Program-made: the position numbers and the translations under genes
Notes under the pieces: model-generated
What the model was told of the DNA's origin: nothing
What the model saw: the letters and a program-made list of their open reading frames with translations, nothing else
Database searches by the model: none
In this document: positions 56,314 to 64,000 of the stretch, piece by piece
How positions within the stretch are numbered: position 1 is the first letter of the stretch
Layout of the letters: each line of letters opens with the position of its first letter
From: Sulfitobacter sp. EhC04
Lineage (GTDB): Bacteria > Pseudomonadota > Alphaproteobacteria > Rhodobacterales > Rhodobacteraceae
Assembly (NCBI RefSeq): GCF_001650875.1
Contig: NZ_LXYI01000005.1
Coordinates: 1-64,000 of the forward strand
Length of the DNA: 64,000 nucleotides
Direction of reading: 5' to 3'

Positions 56314-58473
56314 ATGACCGAACCTGAGATCACACCGGAAATCATCAAAGCGCACGGGTTCACGCCCGAGGAATTCGCCGAGGTGAATGCGATCCTGGGG
56401 CGGGCACCGAATTATACGGAAATGGGCATCTTCTCGGCCATGTGGAACGAACATTGTTCCTACAAGTCGTCCAAGAAATGGCTGCGCACCCTGCCCACCA
56501 CCGGCCCCCAGGTGATCTGCGGTCCGGGCGAGAACGCGGGCGTGGTCGATATCGGCGACGGTCAGGCGCTGGTTTTCAAGATGGAAAGCCACAACCACCC
56601 CTCCTACATCGAACCCTATCAGGGGGCGGCGACAGGCGTGGGCGGCATCCTGCGTGATGTCTTCACCATGGGCGCGCGGCCCATCGCCGCGATGAACAGC
56701 CTCAGCTTTGGCCGCCCCGACCACCCCAAAACGCGCCAGCTTGTGCATGGTGTGGTGGCAGGGGTCGGCGGTTACGGCAATTGCTTTGGCGTGCCCACCG
56801 TGGGCGGCGAGGTCCGCTTTGACGCGGCCTATGACGGCAACTGCCTGGTCAACGCCTTTGCCGCGGGCCTCGCGGATGCGGACAAGATTTTCTACTCTGC
56901 CGCCTCGGGCGTCGGGATGCCAGTGGTCTATCTGGGTGCCAAGACCGGCCGCGACGGCGTTGGCGGTGCCACCATGGCCTCTGCCGAATTCGACGACACC
57001 ATCGAGGAAAAGCGCCCCACCGTGCAGGTCGGCGACCCCTTTACCGAAAAGCGCCTGATGGAGGCGACACTTGAGCTGATGGCCACCGGTGCCGTGATCT
57101 CGATCCAGGACATGGGGGCCGCGGGCCTGACCTGTTCGGCAGTGGAGATGGGTGACAAGGGCGGGCTGGGCGTGCGGCTGAACCTCGAAGCCGTCCCCCA
57201 GCGCGAAGAGAACATGACCGCCTATGAAATGATGCTGTCGGAATCCCAGGAACGCATGCTGATGGTGCTCAAGCCCGAGCTTGAGGCCGAGGCGCGGGCC
57301 GTGTTCGTCAAATGGGACCTCGACTTCGCCATCGTCGGCGAAACCATTGCCGAGGACCGTTTCCTGATCACCCTGAACGGAGAGGTCAAGGCGGACCTGC
57401 CGCTGAGCAAGCTGGCCTCCACCGCGCCCGAATACGACCGCCCCTGGGAGGAAACACCCGCCGCCGCCCCGCTGACGGACGTGCCGGGGGTCGATCCCAT
57501 CGACGGGCTGCGCGCGCTGCTGTCCGATCCGAACTACGCCTCCAAGGCCTGGGTGTACGAACAATATGACACGATGGTCATGGGCGACAGCGCCCGCACG
57601 CCCGGCCTGGGCGCAGGCATCATCCGGGTGCATGGCACCGACAAATCCATCGCCTTCACCTCGGACGTGACGCCGCGCTATGTCATGGCCAACCCCGAGA
57701 TGGGCGGCAGGCAGGCCGTCGCCGAAGCCTACCGCAACCTGACCGCCGTGGGCGCGACACCGCTGGCAACCACGGACAACATGAACTTCGGCAATCCTGA
57801 AAAGCCCGCGATCATGGGCCAGTTCGTGGGTGCCATCAAAGGGATCGGGGCCGCTGTGACCGCGCTCGACATGCCGATCGTCTCCGGCAACGTATCGCTC
57901 TACAACGAGACCGACGGCACCGGCATCCTGCCCACCCCGACCATTGGCGCGGTGGGGCTGATCGGCCACCCGGACGAGATCATCGGCTGCGAGGTGCGCG
58001 ACGGCCATGTGGCGCTGGTATTGGGCGAAACCACAGGCCACCTGGGCCAGTCCGCCCTGCTCGCCCGTGTCCATGGCCGCGTCGAAGGCGACGCGCCGCC
58101 CGTCGATCTGGCGGCGGAAAAAGCCAATGGCGATTTCATCCGCGCCAACCGGGCCAACATCAAGGCCTGCACCGACCTCAGCGACGGCGGTTTGGCACTG
58201 GCGGCATTCGAGCTGGCCGAAAGGGCGGGCGTCGGCGTCACCCTGGACGCGGGCGACACCGCCACCCTCTTCGGCGAGGATCAGGCCCGTTACCTGATCG
58301 CCTGCAACTTCGACCAGGCCGAGGCGCTGATGATCGCAGCCTCCCGCGCGGGCGTGACCGTGACCAGCGTCGGCAAATTCGGCGGCAGCGAGGTCAGCTT
58401 CGGCGGCGTCTCCGCCCCATTGGCCGACCTGTCAGAGACCTACCGCACCACCTTCGCCGCCACTTTCGCCTGA
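56314..58473 (+). CDS. purL: Phosphoribosylformylglycinamidine synthase subunit PurL
   Basis: 719-aa small-type PurL, which forms FGAM from FGAR and works with PurS and PurQ. Family motifs: [14 protein letters not shown] near residue 45, [38 protein letters not shown], and the second half starting [12 protein letters not shown]. The length excludes the long fused eukaryote/gamma-proteobacterial form. PurQ and PurS are not in the window. Confidence 0.96.
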   Translation: MTEPEITPEIIKAHGFTPEEFAEVNAILGRAPNYTEMGIFSAMWNEHCSYKSSKKWLRTLPTTGPQVICGPGENAGVVDIGDGQALVFKMESHNHPSYIEPYQGAATGVGGILRDVFTMGARPIAAMNSLSFGRPDHPKTRQLVHGVVAGVGGYGNCFGVPTVGGEVRFDAAYDGNCLVNAFAAGLADADKIFYSAASGVGMPVVYLGAKTGRDGVGGATMASAEFDDTIEEKRPTVQVGDPFTEKRLMEATLELMATGAVISIQDMGAAGLTCSAVEMGDKGGLGVRLNLEAVPQREENMTAYEMMLSESQERMLMVLKPELEAEARAVFVKWDLDFAIVGETIAEDRFLITLNGEVKADLPLSKLASTAPEYDRPWEETPAAAPLTDVPGVDPIDGLRALLSDPNYASKAWVYEQYDTMVMGDSARTPGLGAGIIRVHGTDKSIAFTSDVTPRYVMANPEMGGRQAVAEAYRNLTAVGATPLATTDNMNFGNPEKPAIMGQFVGAIKGIGAAVTALDMPIVSGNVSLYNETDGTGILPTPTIGAVGLIGHPDEIIGCEVRDGHVALVLGETTGHLGQSALLARVHGRVEGDAPPVDLAAEKANGDFIRANRANIKACTDLSDGGLALAAFELAERAGVGVTLDAGDTATLFGEDQARYLIACNFDQAEALMIAASRAGVTVTSVGKFGGSEVSFGGVSAPLADLSETYRTTFAATFA

Positions 58474-58532
58474 ACCTTTGGTTTCGGAGCCGCCTTTGCT
58501 TGCGCAAGGAACGGCAACGCGCGGGGTGATTG

Positions 58533-58583
58533 CCAAGGGAAATCGCCGAGGGCCCCCTTTGGGGAGACGGCTATTTCCCTTGG
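58533..58583. repeat. Long inverted repeat after purL
   Basis: CCAAGGGAAAT (58533-58543) and ATTTCCCTTGG (58573-58583) form an 11-bp perfect stem enclosing a further CCCC-TTT-GGGG hairpin. It lies 60 bp after purL in a convergent gap and may end transcription, though no T-run follows. Confidence 0.6.
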
Positions 58584-58681
58584 GAAGCGCCGCGCGCGCT
58601 GCCATGACGGGCGCGATCAAAGACGGGTTCGAAATCCATTGGTTTTGGTGAGACCTGCAGCGCAAAAAACAATAATGTAAT

Positions 58682-58695
58682 GCGCCTTAAGGCGC
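58682..58695 (-). terminator. Possible terminator of the vWA gene
   Basis: GCGCC-TTAA-GGCGC hairpin directly after the minus-strand stop. Downstream on that strand is AT-rich sequence with TTTTTT about 14 nt later. The spacing is longer than usual, so this is a weak call. Confidence 0.4.
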
Positions 58696-59973
58696 TCAAT
58701 TCTCCAACACCCCCATCAGGCGCGCCTTCTCTCCCGCGTCATCGGGTTTCGAGATCACTGCCGCCAGTTCCTCCAGCGAGGCGATGGAATGGCCTGCGCG
58801 AAAACTGTCCACATGCGGCAGCATCGCGCGGATGCCCGCCGCCTTAGGCGCGAAACCGTCCCAGCGCAGCAGCGGGTTCAGCCAGATCAGCCGCCGGGCG
58901 GTCAGGTGCAGACGCTGCATCTGCCGCGCAAGGTCACTTTCTTTCACGCCGTCCCCGCCCGCATCCCGGTCCAGCCCATCGGTGATCAACAGCACCACCG
59001 CGCCCTGCCCCATAACCCGGCGCGACCAGTCGCGGTTGAACGTCTCCAGACAGGCACCGATGCGCGTCCCGCCCTCCCAGTCCTGCGCTTCCGCCCCGGC
59101 GGCGGCCAGTGCGGCGTCCACATCCCGAGTGGCGAGGTGCCGGGTGATGTTGGTCAGCCGGGTGCCGAAGGTAAAGGCATGCACCTGCGCCCAGCCCGCC
59201 CCGCGCGCATTGCTGACCGCATGCAGGAAATGCAGGATCACGCGGGAATACTGGCTCATCGACCCGGAAATGTCGCACAGCACCACAAGGTTGGGGTAGC
59301 GCGGGCGTGGCGTCTTGAAGGCAAGCCTGTCCATCTCCCCGCCCCGCCTCAGGGCGCCGCGCAGGGTGCGGGCCGCGTCGATCCGGCCCCGGTGCGACAC
59401 CATCCCGCGCCGCGAGGGGATCGGTTTCACCGGCAGCTTCAGCCGCGCCAACATTCTTTTCGCCTCGGCCATCTCCGCCAGGCTCATCTGTTCAAAATCC
59501 AGCGTCTTGAGCCGTTCCGAGGCGGACATGGTCAGGCTCGCATCCACCTCGATCAGCGTCTCCTCGTCGCGCGGCTCTTCCGCGTCCTCGCCCGGCGGCG
59601 CTTCTGCCCCGTCCAGCAGGGCCTCCGCTGCGCGTTTCTCGGCGGGTTGGGCGGGCCGGTCCTCCTGCACGCCGCGGATCGCGGGCAACATGGCGGCCAT
59701 CATATGTTCAAGGTAGCGCGGATCGCGCCAATACAGCCGGAACAGTTGGGCAAAGACGCGCCTATGCTCGGGGCGGTTCACGAAACAGGCGTGAAGGGTC
59801 CAGTAGAAGTCGCGCTTGTCGGAAAACCCCGCCGCCTGAACGGCACGGATCGCGTCGATCACGCGACCGGGGCCAATCGGCAGGCCTGCGCGGCGCAGAG
59901 CGCGGGCGAAATGGGTGATGTTGCCCGCCAGCTTGGGATCCTCGGGCAGATCAAGCGGCGGCAGTTCAGCCAT
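58696..59973 (-). CDS. vWA domain protein, CoxE-like
   Basis: 425-aa protein. The N-terminal two-thirds is helical and acidic. A von Willebrand factor A domain follows with the MIDAS motif DISGSMS around residue 237, then a Thr/Asp-containing segment. CoxE-like vWA proteins work with MoxR ATPases to help insert metals or assemble complexes. Its MoxR partner is 63 bp upstream on the same strand. The client is not identified; no CO dehydrogenase genes are adjacent. Confidence 0.88.
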   Translation of the reverse strand: MAELPPLDLPEDPKLAGNITHFARALRRAGLPIGPGRVIDAIRAVQAAGFSDKRDFYWTLHACFVNRPEHRRVFAQLFRLYWRDPRYLEHMMAAMLPAIRGVQEDRPAQPAEKRAAEALLDGAEAPPGEDAEEPRDEETLIEVDASLTMSASERLKTLDFEQMSLAEMAEAKRMLARLKLPVKPIPSRRGMVSHRGRIDAARTLRGALRRGGEMDRLAFKTPRPRYPNLVVLCDISGSMSQYSRVILHFLHAVSNARGAGWAQVHAFTFGTRLTNITRHLATRDVDAALAAAGAEAQDWEGGTRIGACLETFNRDWSRRVMGQGAVVLLITDGLDRDAGGDGVKESDLARQMQRLHLTARRLIWLNPLLRWDGFAPKAAGIRAMLPHVDSFRAGHSIASLEELAAVISKPDDAGEKARLMGVLEN

Positions 59974-60036
59974 GACTGGCTGAATGGAGGGCGCTGCCCT
60001 CCAAACCTCCCGAGATATTTTCTGCCAAAAAGAAGA

Positions 60037-60945
60037 TCATGCCGGCTCCAGGCTGGCACGCGCCTGATCCAGTATCCGCTTGGCCTCGGACCCTTGCAAT
60101 TTCGCGATATCGTCCTGGTATTTCAGCACCGCGCCCAGCGTGTCCGCGATCACCTGAGGCGAGAGCGTCAGCACATCCAGCGCCAGCAGGCATTTCGCCC
60201 AGTCGATGGTTTCGGCCACGCCGGGTTTCTTGAACAGGTCCTCGGTGCGCAATTGCTGGACAAAGGCCACCACCTCGCGGCTCAGCGCCTCGGCGGCCTC
60301 TGGCGCACGGGCGGCCAATATCTCCATCTCGCGGTCGAAGTCAGGGTAATCGACCCAATGATAGAGACAGCGGCGCTTGAGCGCGTCGTGCACTTCGCGG
60401 GTGCGGTTCGAGGTCAGGATGACAATCGGCGGCTCGGGGGCCTTGATTGTGCCCATCTCGGGGATCGTCACCTGAAAATCGCTGAGCGCTTCCAGCAGGA
60501 AGGCCTCGAAAGGGGCATCGGTGCGGTCCAGCTCGTCGATCAGCAGGATCGGCGCGCCGTTCTCGTCCGGGCGCAACGCCTGCAGCAACGGGCGTTCGAT
60601 CAGGAATTCGTCGCTGAAAAGCGATTTTGTCAGGGCGGCACTGTCCGCACCGCCCGTCGCCTCTGCGGTGCGGATGGCCACCATCTGGGCCGGAAAGTTC
60701 CATTCATAAACCGCCGAGGCCGCGTCCAGGCCTTCGTAGCATTGCAGCCGGATCAACCGGCGGTTCAGCCCTGCCGCCATCGCCTTGGCAATCTCGGTCT
60801 TGCCCACGCCCGCCTCCCCCTCAAGGAACAGCGGCCGGCCCAGCTTGAGGCTCAGGAACACAACGGTGGCAAGCGCGCGCCCGCAAACGTAGCCTTGCGC
60901 ATCCAGCATCTTCTGGACCGCGTCGATGGATGTCATTTCTGTCAT
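60037..60945 (-). CDS. MoxR-family AAA+ ATPase
   Basis: 302-aa AAA+ chaperone. Walker A is GEAGVGKT at residues 43-50, Walker B is ILLIDELDRTD, sensor 1 follows in VILTSNRTREV, and an Arg finger lies in ALKRRCLYHW. It is the ATPase partner of the downstream vWA protein; the pair is a common assembly machine in alphaproteobacteria. The ATG at 60945 matches the family N terminus. Confidence 0.92.
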   Translation of the reverse strand: MTEMTSIDAVQKMLDAQGYVCGRALATVVFLSLKLGRPLFLEGEAGVGKTEIAKAMAAGLNRRLIRLQCYEGLDAASAVYEWNFPAQMVAIRTAEATGGADSAALTKSLFSDEFLIERPLLQALRPDENGAPILLIDELDRTDAPFEAFLLEALSDFQVTIPEMGTIKAPEPPIVILTSNRTREVHDALKRRCLYHWVDYPDFDREMEILAARAPEAAEALSREVVAFVQQLRTEDLFKKPGVAETIDWAKCLLALDVLTLSPQVIADTLGAVLKYQDDIAKLQGSEAKRILDQARASLEPA

Positions 60946-61177
60946 GGTGCCTCCCCGCTGGTGACAAAGGTGCATCTGCACCCGGCGGGGTCAAGGTGCC
61001 AAAAAGTGCCGATTTGTCACGCGCACCCCGGCAGATACGCGCCAGATTGACGCGATTCCACCGCGCTGCCATAATATTTACGAATAAAGACGAGGTTTGG
61101 GGCATCCTGCCACCGAACCCAGAGGCGGAAGATGAGACAGACACCAGATACCCCGATCATGGTCGGCGGCTGAGGCC

Positions 61178-62212
61178 ATGCGCATCACGGCAGTCACCTG
61201 CGTCAAGAACGAAGGGCCCTTCCTGCTGGAATGGATCGCCTTTCATCGTCTCATCGGCGTGACCGATTTCCTGTTCTATTCCAACGATTGCACCGATGCG
61301 ACAGACCGTCTGCTGGACCGGCTTGAGGGGCATGGGATCTGTGTGCATCTGCCGAACCCGGCAACCAACCGCAATTACCAGATGCAGGCGCTGAAGGCCG
61401 CGCGGCGGCATCCGCTGATCAAATCGGCCGATTGGGTCTGGGTTGCGGATGTGGACGAATTCCTAAACATCCATGTGGGCGACCATACAATCCCCGCGCT
61501 GATTGCCGCCTGCGGCAACCCCAAGGCGATTTCGGTCACCTTTCAGTTCATGGCCAATGGCGGCGTGGAAACGTTCGAGGATGCGCCGGTGATCAGCCAG
61601 TTCCTGCGCAGCCACAACCCCGACATCTGGTGTGCCGAGACCGCGATCGAGGTGAAAAGCCTGGTGCGCAGCGATTTCCCGCTGGAGTATTTCGGCGCGC
61701 ATCGCCCCTTTCACGACGAGGAAAAAGAACGCCCGCAGTGGACCGACGGATCAGGCCGCCCGGTGCCGCCGCCGTTTCGCAAGCAGTTGAACAAGCGCCG
61801 CATCCGCGCCTACCCCGCACGGGGTGCGCGGGAGTTTGCCACGCTCAACCATTATGCCCTGCGCTCGCTCGACAGTTATCTGGTCAAGAACGACCGGGGC
61901 GATGTGAATCGCGAACACCGCGCCTTTGACGATGCCTATTGGCGCGAACGCAACGACGGTGCCTGGTTCGACGACAGCATCCTGCGCTACGAAGCGGCAC
62001 TGCGGACCGAAATGGACCAATTGATGGCGCTGGACGGTGTCGGCGATCTGCATGCCGAAGCCGTGCGCCTGCACCGCGAGAAACGCGATGCCCTGCTGGC
62101 GCAGGACAGCTACCGCGAGATGCAGGCCCAATTGCGCGCCGCCCCCCCCTATGCCGCCGCCGAAGCCGCGCTGCGCGACGAAATCGGGCTCGCGCCGGGG
62201 GACCTGCTTTGA
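61178..62212 (+). CDS. Glycosyltransferase family 2 (GT2_4-type)
   Basis: 344-aa cytoplasmic glycosyltransferase. The GT-A fold begins ITAVTCVKNEGPFLLEWIAFHRLIG, with the metal-binding motif WVADVDEFLNI around residue 91 and a conserved LNHYALRSLDSYLVKNDRG region. It probably adds a sugar to a surface polysaccharide. Its stop overlaps the sulfotransferase start (TTGA), so these genes work together. Confidence 0.86.
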   Translation: MRITAVTCVKNEGPFLLEWIAFHRLIGVTDFLFYSNDCTDATDRLLDRLEGHGICVHLPNPATNRNYQMQALKAARRHPLIKSADWVWVADVDEFLNIHVGDHTIPALIAACGNPKAISVTFQFMANGGVETFEDAPVISQFLRSHNPDIWCAETAIEVKSLVRSDFPLEYFGAHRPFHDEEKERPQWTDGSGRPVPPPFRKQLNKRRIRAYPARGAREFATLNHYALRSLDSYLVKNDRGDVNREHRAFDDAYWRERNDGAWFDDSILRYEAALRTEMDQLMALDGVGDLHAEAVRLHREKRDALLAQDSYREMQAQLRAAPPYAAAEAALRDEIGLAPGDLL

Positions 62213-62844
62213 GCCGTTTGCGTGTCGTCAACCTCGCCCTGCCGAAAACCGGCACCACCACGCTGACGGATGCGCTGCGCCAGGCGGGGCTGACCGTGGC
62301 CGACTGGAAAATACGCCCCGGCCAGAGCAGCCGCAGCGACATCCCCCGCCAGCATCTGGGCAAGGTGATCTACGAGGATTACTTTGCCAGTGGCGATCCG
62401 CTGGCGCGGCTGGATGAATTCGACGTGATCAACGAAATGTCCGCCGTGCGGCAGGATCGCTCGCTTTGGCCGCAGACTGACTGGGGGCTGATCAGTGCCA
62501 TTGCCGCACATCATCCCGGTGTGCGGTTCATCCTGACCACCCGCGACCCGGCGAAATCAGCCAACTCCATGATGCGCTGGAACAATCTGGGCAAACGGAG
62601 GTTGCCGCAGGCCGATATCCCCGGCCTGCCGCGCGGTTTCGGCAGTACGGAGGACGAATTGGCGCGCTGGATGGCGGGGCATTACGCCTTTTGCCGCCGT
62701 GTCTTTGCAGGGGCCGATAATTTCATGGAATACGACATCGAAGACAGCGAATCGCCAGAGAAGATCGGCCAGTACCTGGGCCTTGACCTGCCCTGGTGGG
62801 GCCAGAGCAACATCGGCAAGCCCCAGACGCGGGAGGCCGGATAG
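62209..62844 (+). CDS. Sulfotransferase family protein
   Basis: 211-aa PAPS-dependent sulfotransferase-like protein. The 5'-phosphosulfate-binding loop is LPKTGTTTL at residues 11-19, and the 3'-phosphate-binding region is FILTTRDPAKSANSMMRW (Arg and Ser). The start appears to be TTG at 62209, overlapping the glycosyltransferase stop; no ATG is available at the N terminus. It likely sulfates a sugar of the surface glycan made by its neighbours. Confidence 0.78.
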   Translation: MSRLRVVNLALPKTGTTTLTDALRQAGLTVADWKIRPGQSSRSDIPRQHLGKVIYEDYFASGDPLARLDEFDVINEMSAVRQDRSLWPQTDWGLISAIAAHHPGVRFILTTRDPAKSANSMMRWNNLGKRRLPQADIPGLPRGFGSTEDELARWMAGHYAFCRRVFAGADNFMEYDIEDSESPEKIGQYLGLDLPWWGQSNIGKPQTREAG

Positions 62845-64000
62845 ATGCGTCTGACCCTGTTCATCGGCCCGTCCGAGAAAGCCGCGATGCGTCTGCGCGG
62901 GCTGTTCAAGGAAAAGGAAGGGCCGCTGGCCAAGCAGGGCGTCATCGCCCCTGACTGGAACCATGTGCGGCTTTACGCGGCCTGTGCCGAGGCTGAGGAA
63001 ATCAGTGCGCTGCGCCACAAACGGGGGCTGGACAATCCGCTGGTGCAGCAGACCCTGACGGCGGAATTTCAGGCCCTGCTGGCCAAGGACCTGCCCGAGA
63101 TGAAGGGCAACCATGTGGTGCTGGCCGCCGCACAACTGGGCAGCCTGCTGTCCGAGCCCGCCGAACTGGCGCGGTTGCATGATTTGTTGTCGCCCCATTT
63201 CAACCGGATCGAGATCGTGGCGCATCTGGACGAACAGGCGCGCGCGCTGACCCAGCATTACAACCTTGCGGTGCTGGAGGGGCGGCGGCGCGATCTGGGG
63301 GAGGAACTGGCGCTGGCCGGGCATAAGGACTGGTGGAAAGGGGCGCTGGCGCTCAGGGGTGAAAACGACAGCTATCTGGCGCAGTTCAACGATGTGCAGT
63401 GCCCGCCTTTCTGGCTGGATTACAAGGCGCTGCTGGCGGCATGGGAAAAGGCGTTCGGCAAGGGCCGGGTCACGTTGCGCCCGCTGGACCTTGAAGCCCT
63501 CTGTTCCGAAAAGGGGACGGCGGAACTGGAAACCGTGCTGGGGGTCAAATCGCTTGGCAAGGTCCAGCCGGACCGCATCCCGCAACAGGAGGCCGCGGCC
63601 TCCCTCACCCGGATCAGGCAGATGAACGAAGGGCTGGCACGCTATGCGCAGGCCCGGCAGATCATCATAGCGCGTGATTTCTGCCAGCAGATGCGCGCCG
63701 CCGTGCGCGTTGCCGGGCCGGTGGTCGAGCCGGGCAGCCTGCATGCCATCTCCAAACACTTCACGTCTGCCAATGCGGCACTGGTCAAACGCTTTCCCGA
63801 CCTCAAACCGGCACTGACGCCGGATGCGCCTGCCCCCGACTGGCAGGAAGCGGACCCCACCCTGGGGTTCCGCGCAACCCAGTACCTTGCCGCCTTTGCC
63901 TTTGGCATCAACAAGAACGCCACGCCGATCGCCAGCAAGCTGGCCGAAGCGCAAGCGGTGGAGGAAGCGGCGGAGAAATTCGACGACCTGCTGCCTGCGG
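62845..64000 (+). CDS. Unknown protein of the glycosyltransferase/sulfotransferase operon (partial)
   Basis: The frame starts ATG at 62845, directly after the sulfotransferase stop, and stays open to the end of the window (385 codons visible). The N terminus LTLFIGPSEKAAMRLRGLF resembles the beta-strand plus loop of a P-loop-like or Rossmann fold, but no Walker A is present. Alternating helices and an ARDFCQQM stretch follow. I do not recognise it. Cotranscription suggests a role in the same surface-glycan pathway. Confidence 0.72.
   Translation, partial: MRLTLFIGPSEKAAMRLRGLFKEKEGPLAKQGVIAPDWNHVRLYAACAEAEEISALRHKRGLDNPLVQQTLTAEFQALLAKDLPEMKGNHVVLAAAQLGSLLSEPAELARLHDLLSPHFNRIEIVAHLDEQARALTQHYNLAVLEGRRRDLGEELALAGHKDWWKGALALRGENDSYLAQFNDVQCPPFWLDYKALLAAWEKAFGKGRVTLRPLDLEALCSEKGTAELETVLGVKSLGKVQPDRIPQQEAAASLTRIRQMNEGLARYAQARQIIIARDFCQQMRAAVRVAGPVVEPGSLHAISKHFTSANAALVKRFPDLKPALTPDAPAPDWQEADPTLGFRATQYLAAFAFGINKNATPIASKLAEAQAVEEAAEKFDDLLPA

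Overview
The window looks like chromosomal DNA of a marine Rhodobacterales (Roseobacter-group) alphaproteobacterium. The evidence is high GC, an alphaproteobacterial SOS box (GAAC-N7-GAAC) at lexA, a class II (B12-dependent) ribonucleotide reductase, a citramalate route to isoleucine, an MttB-type methyltransferase without pyrrolysine, and an endolysin/holin cassette of the kind gene transfer agents (GTAs) use, set among cytochrome c maturation genes. This is an inference from gene content and order; no rRNA gene is present. Almost all of it is core metabolism. I see no transposase, phage structural gene or CRISPR array.

Layout. 0.3-8.7 kb: MFS transporter, then a minus-strand group (phytoene/squalene synthase-like protein, methyltransferase, alpha/beta hydrolase, citramalate synthase, CysS) and an aminotransferase. 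8.7-14.5 kb: outer-membrane barrel, MttB-like protein, EF-hand protein divergent from an ECF sigma factor, hexapeptide acetyltransferase, RidA divergent from a LysR regulator. 14.5-21.5 kb, minus strand: structured RNA with tandem UUCG terminators, a small four-cysteine protein, nrdJ, an 870-bp regulatory region with NrdR-like and DnaA-like boxes, tRNA-Pro, DUF192, a double cold-shock protein and PdxH. 21.7-29.4 kb: FabI, LysE exporter, Gpt, aminotransferase, PpiD, TrpE, aspartoacylase-like protein. 29.5-37.7 kb: a secreted protein, a tandem array of palindromes, a divergent polysaccharide deacetylase, then tightly packed trpG-trpD-UDG-trpC-moaC-moeA and lexA.

37.6-51 kb: ComEC, GltX, GltA, a translationally coupled pair of small unknown genes, an enoyl-CoA hydratase, then the minus-strand run murI-argC-ccmE-endolysin-holin-ccmF-ccmH. 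51-64 kb: a second palindrome locus, a fused indolepyruvate ferredoxin oxidoreductase divergent from a LysR gene, a probable small RNA, PurL, a vWA/MoxR pair, and a glycosyltransferase-sulfotransferase-unknown operon that runs off the window.

The least explained items are: (1) a 45-nt element of two 22-nt palindromes separated by one base, at two loci 21 kb apart with different stem sequences but the same layout; (2) the tandem UUCG-terminator/structured-RNA region downstream of nrdJ; (3) the 63-aa CxxC protein coupled to nrdJ; (4) the lysis cassette with a CtrA-like half-site inside the ccm region; (5) a uracil-DNA glycosylase homologue with an altered DNA-intercalation loop inside the trp operon; (6) the overlapping 51-aa/103-aa gene pair after gltA.
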